This document shows, piece after piece, positions 55,038 to 62,780 of a DNA stretch of 64,000 bases. How positions within the stretch are numbered: the stretch's first letter is position 1; every line of letters starts with the position of its first letter. Both the position numbers and the translations under genes were made by a program. This DNA comes from Curtobacterium herbarum (GTDB taxonomy: Bacteria; Actinomycetota; Actinomycetes; Actinomycetales; Microbacteriaceae): assembly GCF_016907335.1 (NCBI RefSeq), contig NZ_JAFBBT010000001.1, forward strand, positions 2,604,001-2,668,000, in the 5' to 3' direction. Under the pieces are notes generated by a model. The model saw nothing but the letters and a program-made list of their open reading frames with translations. It did not search any database and was not told the origin of the DNA.

Positions 55038-55520
55038 GTGCAGCCGCTCACTGAATCCGACATCCGATCGTCCTTCGTCAACGCGATGCCCGACGAACTC
55101 GCCCAGCTCCCGATCCCGGGGCTGCACGAGACCCTGTGGAACGAACGCGAGTTCCTGGGCTGGCGCGACCCGCAGGCCGCCCGCCGCGGCTACATGGTGT
55201 CGTGGATGGACGACAAGCCGGTCGGCATCGTCGTCCGCGCGGCCGGCGGGTCCCTCCGCCCGGGCATCGCCGCGATGTGCTCGTTCTGCCACTCCCCGCA
55301 GCCGGCCACGCAGGTGCGCCTGTTCTCGGCCGCCCGCGCCGGTGAGGCCGGACGGAACGGCAACACCATCGGCTCGTACATCTGCGAGGACCTCGGCTGC
55401 CCGATGCTCATCCGCACGGCGCCGCCGCACCTCAACCCGCCGGCGACGATCGCGATGCGCTCCGAGTCGCTGCTGGCACGGCTGCACAACTTCACGGCCG
55501 ACATCATGAAGACGGCGTGA
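55038..55520 (+). CDS. FBP-domain zinc-finger protein
   Basis: A 160-residue protein of the FBP C-terminal treble-clef zinc-finger family (an EF-G-binding-like group). The zinc knuckles are CSFCHSPQPA (CxxC) and YICEDLGCP (CxxxxC), a classic four-Cys treble clef; the N-terminal part is helical (ESDIRSSFVNAMPDELAQL). The family may bind translation factors, though I am unsure for actinobacterial members. GTG 55038 follows GAGGGGA; a TAGCCT -10 box lies at 55003-55008. It overlaps the next small gene by four bases. Confidence 0.86.
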   Translation: MQPLTESDIRSSFVNAMPDELAQLPIPGLHETLWNEREFLGWRDPQAARRGYMVSWMDDKPVGIVVRAAGGSLRPGIAAMCSFCHSPQPATQVRLFSAARAGEAGRNGNTIGSYICEDLGCPMLIRTAPPHLNPPATIAMRSESLLARLHNFTADIMKTA

Positions 55521-55786
55521 GCTCGGACCGGTTCCGCTCTGCGCGCTGGGCCGTCGTCGAGGAACTCGGTGACGGCCGCTGGCGCCTGACGATCCGGGAC
55601 GAAGCGGACGACGAACTCGGCTCCTTCGGGCTGGGCGTCGAGGGGCCGTGGGACCCGGACGTCGAACCGCACGTGGGCTTCGTGCTCACGCAGATCGGGC
55701 TGGCGCTGACCGGTGCGCGGCCGTGGCGCGAGGACGAGCTCGGTGACCAGCGGGCGCCGGTGCTGCCGCTGGCACCGGTGGGCTGA
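55517..55786 (+). CDS. Small conserved hypothetical protein
   Basis: An 89-residue protein, beta-rich (ARWAVVEELGDGRWRLTIRDE) with an acidic middle and no recognised family. GTG 55517 overlaps the FBP stop, so it is translationally coupled to it and may be a partner. The stop falls inside the first unit of a 35-bp tandem duplication; the duplicate is outside the gene. Confidence 0.6.
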   Translation: MSSDRFRSARWAVVEELGDGRWRLTIRDEADDELGSFGLGVEGPWDPDVEPHVGFVLTQIGLALTGARPWREDELGDQRAPVLPLAPVG

Positions 55787-55822
55787 CGGCGCCGGTGCTG
55801 CCGCTGGCACCGGTGGGCTGAC
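55753..55822. repeat. 35-bp perfect tandem duplication
   Basis: Two identical 35-bp copies (55753-55787 and 55788-55822) include the 3' end and stop codon of the 89-residue gene. Two shorter degenerate units (GGCGCTCGTGCGCTGACC) follow to about 55860. Confidence 0.95.
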
Positions 55823-55872
55823 GGCGCTCGTGCGCTGACCGCGGCGCTCCTGCGCTGACGACTGGTCGGCGT

Positions 55873-56757
55873 TCAGTCTGCGGCCGCGAAGTTGCGGAGG
55901 ACCGCACGGTCGTCGTCCGCCCGCGACGCCCAGACCAGCTCGCTGCGGTGTGCGCTGCCCTTGAGCGGCAGGAGCACCACGCTGTCCGGGGCCGCGAGCG
56001 CCGCGCTCTCCGGCAGGACCGTCACCCCGAGGCCGACACCGACCAGGTGCAGCACGGTCGCCCAGGTCGTCGCCTCCTGCACGATGCGCGGCCGTCGACC
56101 CCCCTCGGCCACGGGTGCGGTGTTCCGTTCGGTCGCGAGCGTGCCGGCCTCGGCGGGGAAGAACACGAACGGGTCGTCGAGCAGCTCCGGTCCGCGCACC
56201 GACGGGCGGCCGGCGAACCGGTGGTCCCGGGGCACGGCGGCGACGAACGGCTCGCTGCGGAACCGGGCGAAGCGCACCCCGTCGACCGGGTCCGGATCGC
56301 GCACCACCGCCAGGTCGAGCTCCCCACGCTGCACGGCGACGACGAGTCGGGAGGAGAACCCCTCCGTCAGTTCCACCCGGACCAGCGGGTAGCGCTGCCG
56401 GAACCGCTGCACCCGCTCGATCGGCCCGAGCGGCAGCGCCGACACCACGAACCCGACGTCGAGCCGACCCGCCTCGCCCCGGCCGACGCGGACGGTCTCG
56501 TCGAGGTCCCGCCGTGCCTGGGCGAGCAGCGAGCGCGCCCGTCCCTGCAGCACCCGACCGGCCGGCGTGAGGGCGACGCTCCGGGACGTCCGGGCGAACA
56601 GGTCGACGCCCAGGGCGACCTCGACCCGCCGGATGAGCTGCGACAGGGCCGGCTGCGCGATGCCGAGGTCCGCCGCCGCCCGGCCGAAGTGCAGCTCGTC
56701 GGCGAGCGCCAGGAACGCCCGGAGCTGGCGGAGGTCGACCTCGGGTGCACGATCCAT
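55873..56757 (-). CDS. LysR-family transcriptional regulator
   Basis: A 294-residue regulator. The N-terminal HTH reads LRQLRAFLALADELHFGRAA with LGIAQPALSQLIRRVEVALG as recognition helix, followed by the LysR linker and a substrate-binding domain (LDVGFVVSALPLGPIERVQRF). It most likely binds the region shared with the divergent GNAT gene (69 bases apart) and answers to an unknown small molecule. ATG 56757 (MDRAPEVDLR); longer frames upstream are antisense to the GNAT gene. Confidence 0.92.
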   Translation of the reverse strand: MDRAPEVDLRQLRAFLALADELHFGRAAADLGIAQPALSQLIRRVEVALGVDLFARTSRSVALTPAGRVLQGRARSLLAQARRDLDETVRVGRGEAGRLDVGFVVSALPLGPIERVQRFRQRYPLVRVELTEGFSSRLVVAVQRGELDLAVVRDPDPVDGVRFARFRSEPFVAAVPRDHRFAGRPSVRGPELLDDPFVFFPAEAGTLATERNTAPVAEGGRRPRIVQEATTWATVLHLVGVGLGVTVLPESAALAAPDSVVLLPLKGSAHRSELVWASRADDDRAVLRNFAAAD

Positions 56758-56826
56758 GCGCCGATGGTATCGATCCGTCCGAACGAGTATTGGACAGCAC
56801 TGCATCGGTGTCCCGAGGATGGACCC

Positions 56827-57324
56827 ATGCCCGCCACCACCCGCACCACCGGCGACCCGATCGTCGTCGACGACCTGTCCTCCGATGCCGACGCCGCCGC
56901 GTTCCGGTCCCTCAACGAGCGGTGGATCACGACGTTCTTCACCCTCGAGGACGAGGACCGTCGACTGCTCGGCGACCCGGTCCGGCACATCGTCGAGCCG
57001 GGCGGCGTCGTCCTCGTCGCCCGGATGGGCAACGAGGTCGTCGGCTGCGTCGGCCTCGCCCCGCACGGCACCGACGAGTTCGAGCTCGTCAAGATGGCCG
57101 TCGACCCCGACCACCAGGGCCACGGCACCGGCCGGGCACTCATCCACGCCGTGATCGACCGGGCGCGGGAGCTCGGCGCGCGCCGCGTGCTGCTCGAGAC
57201 GAACAGCTCGCTCACGAGCGCGATCCACCTGTACGAGACGACCGGGTTCCGGCACCTCGGCGCCGACGAGCACCCGCCGAGCCCCTACGTCCGGGCGGAC
57301 GTGGCGATGGCGCTCGACCTCTGA
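56827..57324 (+). CDS. GNAT-family N-acetyltransferase
   Basis: A 165-residue acetyltransferase. The acetyl-CoA loop is VDPDHQGHGTGRALI (QGxGxG/A), followed by RVLLETNSSLTSAIHLYETTGF. Divergent LysR and GNAT genes suggest that the regulator controls it. ATG 56827. The substrate is unknown; similar enzymes act on small amines or on proteins. Confidence 0.88.
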   Translation: MPATTRTTGDPIVVDDLSSDADAAAFRSLNERWITTFFTLEDEDRRLLGDPVRHIVEPGGVVLVARMGNEVVGCVGLAPHGTDEFELVKMAVDPDHQGHGTGRALIHAVIDRARELGARRVLLETNSSLTSAIHLYETTGFRHLGADEHPPSPYVRADVAMALDL

Positions 57325-57340
57325 CGAGCGGCGTGGTCGT

Positions 57341-57389
57341 CGGTCGTCGGTCGTCGGTCACCGGTCGTCGGTCACCGGTCACCGGTCGC
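57341..57389. repeat. Seven heptamer tandem repeats
   Basis: Seven units of CGGTCGT, CGGTCAC or CGGTCGC run without gaps after the GNAT gene. The adjacent stretch to 57537 has short GGCCGGGA repeats and no gene. Confidence 0.9.
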
Positions 57390-57537
57390 CGGCGGCGGTC
57401 GCCGTCGCCGTCGCCGCTCCGCGGGGCGGCCGGGAGGCCGGGAGGCCGGGAGGCCCTGGACGCGACCACCGGTCGGGCCAGGCCGGAGTGCGCAACGCTC
57501 GACGGGCCTCCCGGCCGGTCCGCGTAGCGTCCGTCGC

Positions 57538-58437
57538 ATGCCCCGCGACCAGTACGAGTTCAGCGACCCGACCACCCGGTACCCGAACACCAGCCCCGAG
57601 CCGCAGCAGCAGCCCGAACCGGGCCTGGAGTCGCGGATGGACCCGAAGCCGGACCACGGCGAGGACTCGTACCGCGGCACCGGACGGCTCACCGGGCGCC
57701 GTGCGCTGATCACCGGCGCGGACTCCGGCATCGGCGCAGCCGTCGCCATCGCGTACGCACGGGAAGGTGCGGACATCGCACTCGCCTACCTGCCCGACGA
57801 GGAAGAGGACGCGCAGCGGATCGTCGCCCTCATCGAGGCCGAGGGACGGAAGGCCGTCACCATCCCCGGCGACCTGACCGCCCGGAACTACCCCGCCGTG
57901 CTCGTCGAGCGCGCCGTCGCGGAACTCGGCGGCCTCGATGCCATCGTCGCCTGCGCCGGCAAGCAGCACTGGCAGGCCGAGATCACCGACATCAGCGACG
58001 AGCAGCTCGTCGACACCTTCACGGTGAACGTCCTCTCGCTCTTCCGCCTCGTCCAGGCCGCACTCCCCCACCTGCAGCCCGGGTCGACGATCATCACCAC
58101 CGCGTCGATGGAGGCGTACCAGCCGGCCCCCGACCGCCTGGACTACGCCGCCTCGAAGGCCGCGATCAACAACTTCTCGAAGGGTCTGGCGCAGCAGCTC
58201 ATCGGCCGCGGCATCCGGGTCAACGTCGTCGCTCCCGGCCCGACCTGGTCCGTGCTGCAGGTGTCCGCCGGGGTCGACCCAGAGACCCTGCCCGACTTCG
58301 GGTCCAGCGAGTCGCCGATGGGCCGGCCTGGACAGCCCGCCGAACTCGCGCCCGCGTACGTGTTCCTGGCGTCGCACGAGTCGAGCTTCGTCGCCGGCGA
58401 GACCCTCAACGTGAACGGCGGCATGGTCACACCCTGA
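57538..58437 (+). CDS. SDR-family oxidoreductase with N-terminal extension
   Basis: A 299-residue short-chain dehydrogenase. After a ~50-residue Pro/Gln-rich extension (YEFSDPTTRYP, QQQPEPG) comes the Rossmann domain with RALITGADSGIGAAVAIAY (TGxxxGIG), CAGKQHWQ, catalytic Ser in IITTASMEAYQ and YAASK. The extended form resembles the YhdF/YhxC general-stress SDR group. It should use NADP(H), but the substrate is unknown. ATG 57538 follows TAGCGT (57525-57530) by seven bases. Confidence 0.9.
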   Translation: MPRDQYEFSDPTTRYPNTSPEPQQQPEPGLESRMDPKPDHGEDSYRGTGRLTGRRALITGADSGIGAAVAIAYAREGADIALAYLPDEEEDAQRIVALIEAEGRKAVTIPGDLTARNYPAVLVERAVAELGGLDAIVACAGKQHWQAEITDISDEQLVDTFTVNVLSLFRLVQAALPHLQPGSTIITTASMEAYQPAPDRLDYAASKAAINNFSKGLAQQLIGRGIRVNVVAPGPTWSVLQVSAGVDPETLPDFGSSESPMGRPGQPAELAPAYVFLASHESSFVAGETLNVNGGMVTP

Positions 58438-58481
58438 CCTGCTCGGGTGTCCCTCGTGCGTCGCGTTGCTACGCTCACGGC

Positions 58482-58688
58482 ATGGCGACGCACGAGGTCC
58501 AGGCCGTCCGCGAGCAGGGCATGTGGCAGGTGTTCATCGACGGGTTCCCCGTGACCGAGGTCCGGCGGTGGCCGTCGGTCGCGTTCGTGGCGCGGGAGTG
58601 GATCTCGTTGACCGACCAGGTGCCCTCGCGTGAGGTCGACCTGCACGTGACCGTCATCGGCCGCAACCACTTCGCTCCGGTCGCCTGA
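58482..58688 (+). CDS. Orphan HicB-like small protein
   Basis: A 68-residue protein with the HicB/DUF-type antitoxin beta fold: THEVQAVREQGMWQVFIDG and VAREWISLTDQVPS. It aligns over its whole length with the first ~65 residues of the HicB protein encoded convergently at 58725-59105 (THxVxAxR, WxVxIDG, T..RR, ARxW and a final I/V). It lacks the C-terminal helix-turn-helix and has no toxin gene on its strand. ATG 58482 lies six bases after TACGCT (58470-58475). It may be a decoy antitoxin or a regulator. Confidence 0.7.
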   Translation: MATHEVQAVREQGMWQVFIDGFPVTEVRRWPSVAFVAREWISLTDQVPSREVDLHVTVIGRNHFAPVA

Positions 58689-58724
58689 GGGCGGGTTCCG
58701 ACTGCGCAGCTCTGACCGGAGCGG

Positions 58725-59105
58725 TCAGTCCGCCGCTGCCACCAGCTGCTGCGCCCGCTGGTACGACACGTCCAGCAGCGGTCCGATCTCGCGGAGCGTC
58801 AGACCGGCGTCGTGGAGTTCCTTCGCAGCGGCCGCGGTCTCGCGCCCGGCCGCCCGTCGAGCGCGGTCCGCCTCGGCGCGGAGTTCGCTCGCCCGGTCCA
58901 GGTGCGCCCGAACGGAGTCGGGCAGCACGATCTCGATCCGCACCGTGAAGTCGGCCGCTGGCCGATCGTGCATGTTCGCCAACCAGTCGCGTGCCATCGG
59001 CTCGATCTCGCGCTGTCGCCGCGCCTGGGTCCGCAGCGCACCGTCGATCCAGACGAGCCAGTAGCGTCCGTCCCGCTGTGCCCGCACGGTGTGTGTCGTC
59101 GTCAT
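58725..59105 (-). CDS. hicB: HicB-like antitoxin with C-terminal HTH
   Basis: A 126-residue antitoxin. Residues ~1-60 form the HicB beta domain (VRAQRDGRYWLVWIDG, MARDWLANMHDRPAADF). A charged helix (ELRAEADRARRAAGRETAAAAK is the kind of segment) leads to a helix-turn-helix, GLTLREIGPLLDVSYQRAQQLV, that should bind the operon promoter. ATG 59105 overlaps the hicA stop (ATGA), the usual coupling in hicAB. It should neutralise HicA and repress the operon. Confidence 0.75.
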   Translation of the reverse strand: MTTTHTVRAQRDGRYWLVWIDGALRTQARRQREIEPMARDWLANMHDRPAADFTVRIEIVLPDSVRAHLDRASELRAEADRARRAAGRETAAAAKELHDAGLTLREIGPLLDVSYQRAQQLVAAAD

Positions 59106-59305
59106 CGTCCGTCCTTCCCGTCGTCGCACGCGCGGATGATCGCGCGAGCGAGCATCTCCCGGACCTCCCGGTGCCGTGGGATCTCGATGCGTTCCCCTCC
59201 GAAGAGGAAGACGTCGTGTCGTCCGCCGTGCCGCAGGAACACGAAGGGAACGCCGAGTCGATCTGCTCGCTGACGGAGGTCGCGGATGAGGTCCGCACGC
59301 TTCAC
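59102..59305 (-). CDS. hicA: HicA-like mRNA interferase toxin
   Basis: A 67-residue toxin. The double-stranded RNA-binding-like fold shows VKRADLIRDLRQRADRLG, then RHGGRHDVFLFGGE, with His30 matching the catalytic His of HicA, and the characteristic IEIPRHREV before the final helix. HicA cleaves mRNA on the ribosome. GTG 59305 is the best start since it gives the family length; the longer frame is Arg-rich. Toxin-first order with an overlap into hicB is typical. Inverted TTGGAC/GTCCAA repeats at 59313-59353 are the likely autoregulatory operator. Confidence 0.78.
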   Translation of the reverse strand: MKRADLIRDLRQRADRLGVPFVFLRHGGRHDVFLFGGERIEIPRHREVREMLARAIIRACDDGKDGR

Positions 59306-59312
59306 GATAGAA

Positions 59313-59353
59313 GTCCAACTCGGATTGGACAAGTTTGTCCAGCGGCGTTGGAC
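59313..59353 (-). promoter_or_regulatory. Inverted repeats in the hicAB promoter region
   Basis: GTCCAA...TTGGAC (59313-59330), GGACAA...TTGTCC (59327-59340) and GTCCA...TTGGAC (59337-59353) overlap directly before hicA, forming a ladder of half-sites. They fit an autoregulatory operator for HicB. Confidence 0.55.
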
Positions 59354-59386
59354 GGTGGGACGCGATCGTGTTCGGTGGGGCACCCG

Positions 59387-60574
59387 TCAGGCCACGTGCC
59401 AGACGACCCCCTCCTGCGCACTCGACGGGTAGGCCGCGGCGATGCGGAACACCGCCTCGCGCAGGGTCTCCGGCGAGCACGCCAGGTTGATGCGGGCGAA
59501 CCCCTTGCCCTCGGCACCGAACGGCAGCCCCGAGTTCAGTGCGACGAACGCGTGCTCCCGGAGCGGCACCGCCGGGTCGTCGCCGAGGCCGAGCCCCCGG
59601 AAGTCGAGCCACGCCAGGTAGCCCGCACGTGGCCGGGAGTAGACGACACCGGGCAGGTGCTCGGCCAGGAGCTTCGCGAGGAGCCGGTCGTTGGCGACGA
59701 TCCGGTCGATGACGTCGTCGAGCCAGCTGACAGCCAGGCTGAACGCCGCCAGGTTGGCGTGCAGCCCGAGGATGCTCGTCCGGCAGGCGACCTCCTCCCA
59801 CAGCGTGTCGAGGAGCGCGGCCGTCCGGGCGTCCCCGGCGACGATCACGGAGCACTTCACGCCGGCCAGGTTCCAGCCCTTGCTCGCCGACGTCACGCAC
59901 ACGCTCCGCGCACCGAGTGGTTCGGCGATCATCGCGAACGGCGTGAACTGCACGCCGGGGTGCGTCAACGGTGCGTGGATCTCGTCGCTGATGACCAGGA
60001 CGTCGTACCGGGCCGCGAGTTCCGCCAGTGCGGTGAGGTCGGCACGGTCGTGCACCAGGCCGATCGGGTTGTGCGGGTTGCAGAGCAGGAAGACGCGGAC
60101 ACCGTCGGCGAAGGCCCGCTCGAGGCCGTCGAGGTCCAGCCGGTAGACGCCCCACTGCTCGCGGAGTGGGACCTCCTCGACCTGACATCGGGCCTCCTCC
60201 ACCAGCTCGAAGAACGGCGGGTACACCGGCGGCGTGATCGCGACCCGGCCGCCGTCGGGCAGCGCGAGGCGCAGCGTCTCGACGATCCCCACACTGACGT
60301 CCGTCGCCAGGTACACACGCGCCGGATCGACGTCCCAGCCCCAGCGGTCACGGGCGAACCCGGCGAACGCGGGAGCGAGCGGCCCGGGCCCGTCGAGGTA
60401 CCCGAGGTCCGACTGCTGCACCCGCTCGATGAGGGCCTGTCGGATCTCCGGCGCGACCTCGTGGTCCATCTCGGCGACGAACAGGGGCAGCACGTCGGGC
60501 GCGTACCGCGTCCACTTGATGCTCGTGCGGACCCCGCGGAGCGTGCCGACCGGGTCCTGTTCGTCGCTCGCCAT
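59387..60574 (-). CDS. MalY/PatB-type PLP enzyme (C-S lyase / aminotransferase)
   Basis: A 395-residue fold-type I PLP enzyme of the MalY/PatB subgroup, cystathionine beta-lyase-like. The motif set is LFVAEMDHEVAPEIRQAL, NPHNPIGLVH, VISDEIHAPLTHPG and TSASKGWNLAGVKCS, with the PLP Lys in SASKGWN. The DEIHAPL and KGWNLAG segments are diagnostic for this subgroup. ATG 60574. It probably cleaves C-S bonds of cystathionine or related amino acids. It faces away from the ICL/PEP-mutase gene. Confidence 0.9.
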   Translation of the reverse strand: MASDEQDPVGTLRGVRTSIKWTRYAPDVLPLFVAEMDHEVAPEIRQALIERVQQSDLGYLDGPGPLAPAFAGFARDRWGWDVDPARVYLATDVSVGIVETLRLALPDGGRVAITPPVYPPFFELVEEARCQVEEVPLREQWGVYRLDLDGLERAFADGVRVFLLCNPHNPIGLVHDRADLTALAELAARYDVLVISDEIHAPLTHPGVQFTPFAMIAEPLGARSVCVTSASKGWNLAGVKCSVIVAGDARTAALLDTLWEEVACRTSILGLHANLAAFSLAVSWLDDVIDRIVANDRLLAKLLAEHLPGVVYSRPRAGYLAWLDFRGLGLGDDPAVPLREHAFVALNSGLPFGAEGKGFARINLACSPETLREAVFRIAAAYPSSAQEGVVWHVA

Positions 60575-60764
60575 GCATCCCAGCATGCCTCGGCCGGGAG
60601 GCTCGGGGCGAGTCCGCACGTCATCCTGCGTCGTCTGCGCCCGCCGCCGAGCCTCGCCCGGGCGGACACTTTGCCCCCGCCACCTGGCGCAGGGTGTCCG
60701 CGCAGCCGAGCCTCGGCCGACCGCGGGCGGACCGGGCAGCGCGCACCCGCCTACTGTCGGCGGC

Positions 60765-61541
60765 ATGACCACGAGCACCGCCGAGAAGGCAACGACCCTC
60801 CAGTCCCTGCACTCCGCCCCCGAGATCCTGCGCGTCGTGAACGTCTGGGACGCGATCAGCGCGAAGACCGTCGCCGCGCTGCCCGAGACCCGCGCGATCG
60901 CCACCGCCGGGCACTCGATCGCCGCGATGTACGGCTACGAGGACGGCGGCATGTCGCTCGGCCTCGCCCTCGCCGGCGCGAAGACCGTCGTCGACGCGGT
61001 GGACCTGCCGGTGACCGCCGACCTGGACGACGGCTACGAGGACCCGGCCGAGACCATCCGCCGCGCGATCGGCATCGGCGTGGTCGGCGCGAACGTGGAG
61101 GACCGCCTGCGCCCGTTCGACGAGTCCGTCGCCCGCGTGGCCGCGATCGTGCGCGCCGCCGAGCAGGAGGGCGTCGCGTTCCAGCTGAACGCCCGCACCG
61201 ACGCGATCGCCCGCGGCGGGGACCGTCCGATCCAGGAGAGCATCGCGGACGCCATCGCACGCGGCAAGGCGTTCCTCGACGCCGGTGCACCGCTCGTGTT
61301 CGTCCCGGGCGGCCACCAGCGCGAGGTCGTCGAGCAGCTCGTCGAGGGCCTCGGCCGCGGCAAGCTCAGCGTGATCGGCCTGCCGGGCGCCCTGCCCGCG
61401 TCCGAGTACGAGGCCCTCGGCGTCGCCCGCATCTCCTACGGCCCGCTCACCCAGCGTGTCGCCCTGCGCGCACTCCGCGACCTCGCCGCGGACCTGTACC
61501 TCGGTGGCGTCGTGCCGGAGGACACCCCGACGCTCAACTGA
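60765..61541 (+). CDS. Isocitrate lyase / PEP mutase family enzyme
   Basis: A 258-residue TIM-barrel enzyme of the ICL/PEP-mutase superfamily. It has LRVVNVWDAISAKTV, TADLDDGYEDPAETIRRAIGIGV (Mg-binding Asp cluster), NVEDRLRP and FQLNARTDAIARGG. The KKCGH motif of isocitrate lyases is missing, so it may be a C-C lyase on other 2-oxo or carboxy acids. ATG 60765 lies seven bases after TACTGT (60752-60757). A 22-bp hairpin follows. Confidence 0.88.
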   Translation: MTTSTAEKATTLQSLHSAPEILRVVNVWDAISAKTVAALPETRAIATAGHSIAAMYGYEDGGMSLGLALAGAKTVVDAVDLPVTADLDDGYEDPAETIRRAIGIGVVGANVEDRLRPFDESVARVAAIVRAAEQEGVAFQLNARTDAIARGGDRPIQESIADAIARGKAFLDAGAPLVFVPGGHQREVVEQLVEGLGRGKLSVIGLPGALPASEYEALGVARISYGPLTQRVALRALRDLAADLYLGGVVPEDTPTLN

Positions 61542-61568
61542 GCGACGGGGTCGGAGACCCCGCCACCT

Positions 61569-61616
61569 GACGGACGGGAGGCCCGGTACCAGCTGGTACC
61601 GGGCCTCCCGTCCGTC
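61569..61616 (+). terminator. 22-bp hairpin after the ICL/PEP-mutase gene
   Basis: A perfect 22-bp stem beginning GACGGACGGGAGGCCCGGTA with an AGCT centre follows the stop by 27 bases. It shares its lower stem with four other terminators. Confidence 0.88.
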
Positions 61617-61903
61617 GTCGTGCCGCCTCCGTTGTCGGGCCGTCTGCGTCGACGTCAGGTGGACAGAACGGCGATCGTGGCGTACTGTTGCTTGTTGGTG
61701 CATTGCAGCGAACCCATCTGACTCGCGCACACCGACCGTCTCGAACCGATCCCCCTGGGTCGCATTCCAGCGAGACCAACGCTCCCCGACTGGCGAGCAT
61801 GCACGTCGAATGCCGACGTGCGCGTCCGCGCTCCTGCGGCCGACGAGACCATGGAGTCCGTCCGGCCCCGCGCGACGCCGAATGACTGAAGAAAGACAGC
61901 ACC
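61617..61903 (+). other. Intergenic leader-like region
   Basis: 287 bases without a supportable gene. It contains TACTGT near 61683 as a promoter candidate and a hairpin GCACGTCG-AATGC-CGACGTGC at 61801-61821. The small frame at 61688-61885 is Arg/Ser-rich and judged spurious. The stretch may be a long 5' leader of the next gene. Confidence 0.4.
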
Positions 61904-62191
61904 ATGACCACGAACGAACGCACCATCATCACCGGGACCGCCATCGCGGCCCCCATCGTCTCCCCCGACCGCATCGCCGAGTTCCCCGTCCGCGAGGACC
62001 GCTCGCAGCGCGAGTACCTCGTGCGCATGCCGGTCGACGACCTCGGGCTGTTCCTGACGCCCGGCGTCCGTGTCGCCGTCGACGGCGAAGCGGGCTGGGT
62101 CGTGCCCGGCCGCTCCTGGCGCGGCGAGGCCAGCCGGACCATCCTGCAGGCTCGCGCCGTACAGGCTCCGGAGCTGGCGCTGGCCGCCTGA
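61904..62191 (+). CDS. Hypothetical protein
   Basis: A 95-residue, apparently beta-rich soluble protein (REYLVRMPVDDLGLFLTPGVRVAVDGEAGW) with no family I recognise. ATG 61904 follows GAAGAAAGA, a plausible ribosome-binding site. A hairpin (62206-62237) lies between it and the convergent gene at 62254-62595. It falls in the accessory stretch, and no cofactor or membrane segment is visible. Confidence 0.6.
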   Translation: MTTNERTIITGTAIAAPIVSPDRIAEFPVREDRSQREYLVRMPVDDLGLFLTPGVRVAVDGEAGWVVPGRSWRGEASRTILQARAVQAPELALAA

Positions 62192-62205
62192 GCACCGCAG
62201 CACGT

Positions 62206-62237
62206 CGGAACGCCGTCCCTCCGGGGGCGGCGTTCCG
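62206..62237. terminator. 14-bp hairpin between convergent small genes
   Basis: A 10-bp perfect stem (CGGAACGCCG) extended by four pairs lies between the two hypothetical genes. No T-run follows. Confidence 0.65.
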
Positions 62238-62253
62238 TCGTTCCGAGGTCGGC

Positions 62254-62595
62254 CTACCTCGCCTGGTCGCCCTCGGCTGCGCCGACGAACCGCGGGCGGC
62301 CGTCCGCGTCCACGGGCTGCTGCCCACCGCACGTCGCCGCAGCGTCCCGCAGTCGGCGGATGAACGCGGCGTCTTCCGGCTCGAGCTCGTCGTCCGGTGC
62401 CTCCCGCACCACGATCTCGCTCGCCGGGCCGATCAGCATCGTCGTCCGTTGCACGGCGCCGTCCTCGCCGACCGTCGGCACCGCGATCGTGTCCGTCCGG
62501 ATGTTCGCACCGAGGACCGCCGCGTAGTCCGCGATGGCGTCGGCGATCAGGTCCCCCGTCAGGATGTCCGTGCTGTCGTAGTGGATGAACTTCAC
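62254..62595 (-). CDS. Hypothetical protein
   Basis: A 113-residue soluble protein. It begins VKFIHYDSTDILTGDLIADAI, followed by a beta hairpin (RTDTIAVPTVGEDGAVQRTT) and an acidic helical C-terminus (EPEDAAFIRRLRDAAA). No family is recognised. GTG 62595 is chosen because GAGGGAGGG sits just upstream. It lies in the accessory region, upstream on the opposite strand from the XRE-nucleotidyltransferase gene. Confidence 0.62.
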   Translation of the reverse strand: MKFIHYDSTDILTGDLIADAIADYAAVLGANIRTDTIAVPTVGEDGAVQRTTMLIGPASEIVVREAPDDELEPEDAAFIRRLRDAAATCGGQQPVDADGRPRFVGAAEGDQAR

Positions 62596-62720
62596 GTGTC
62601 GCCCTCCCTCGTGCCGACGGTAGGCACCGGGGTGGGGCACGCAGTACAGGATCGGGCACGAGGCGCGGGCGGTGGACAACTGGCCGTGTGCGCTCGCCTC
62701 ATCCACAGCCCGGTAGCGTC

Positions 62721-62748
62721 GATCGTCGATCGTCGATCGTCGATCGTC
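62721..62748. repeat. Four GATCGTC heptamer repeats
   Basis: Four perfect tandem GATCGTC units precede the XRE-nucleotidyltransferase gene, with a fifth displaced unit at 62756-62762. They lie in its promoter region, 33 bases before the ATG. Confidence 0.9.
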
Positions 62749-62780
62749 AAGCGGCGATCGTCGAGCGGTGAGGAGTTGCC

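Noticed and set aside
61688..61885. Small frame in the leader region before 61904
   Set aside because: No ribosome-binding site, biased composition rich in Arg/Ser/Pro and no match to known families.
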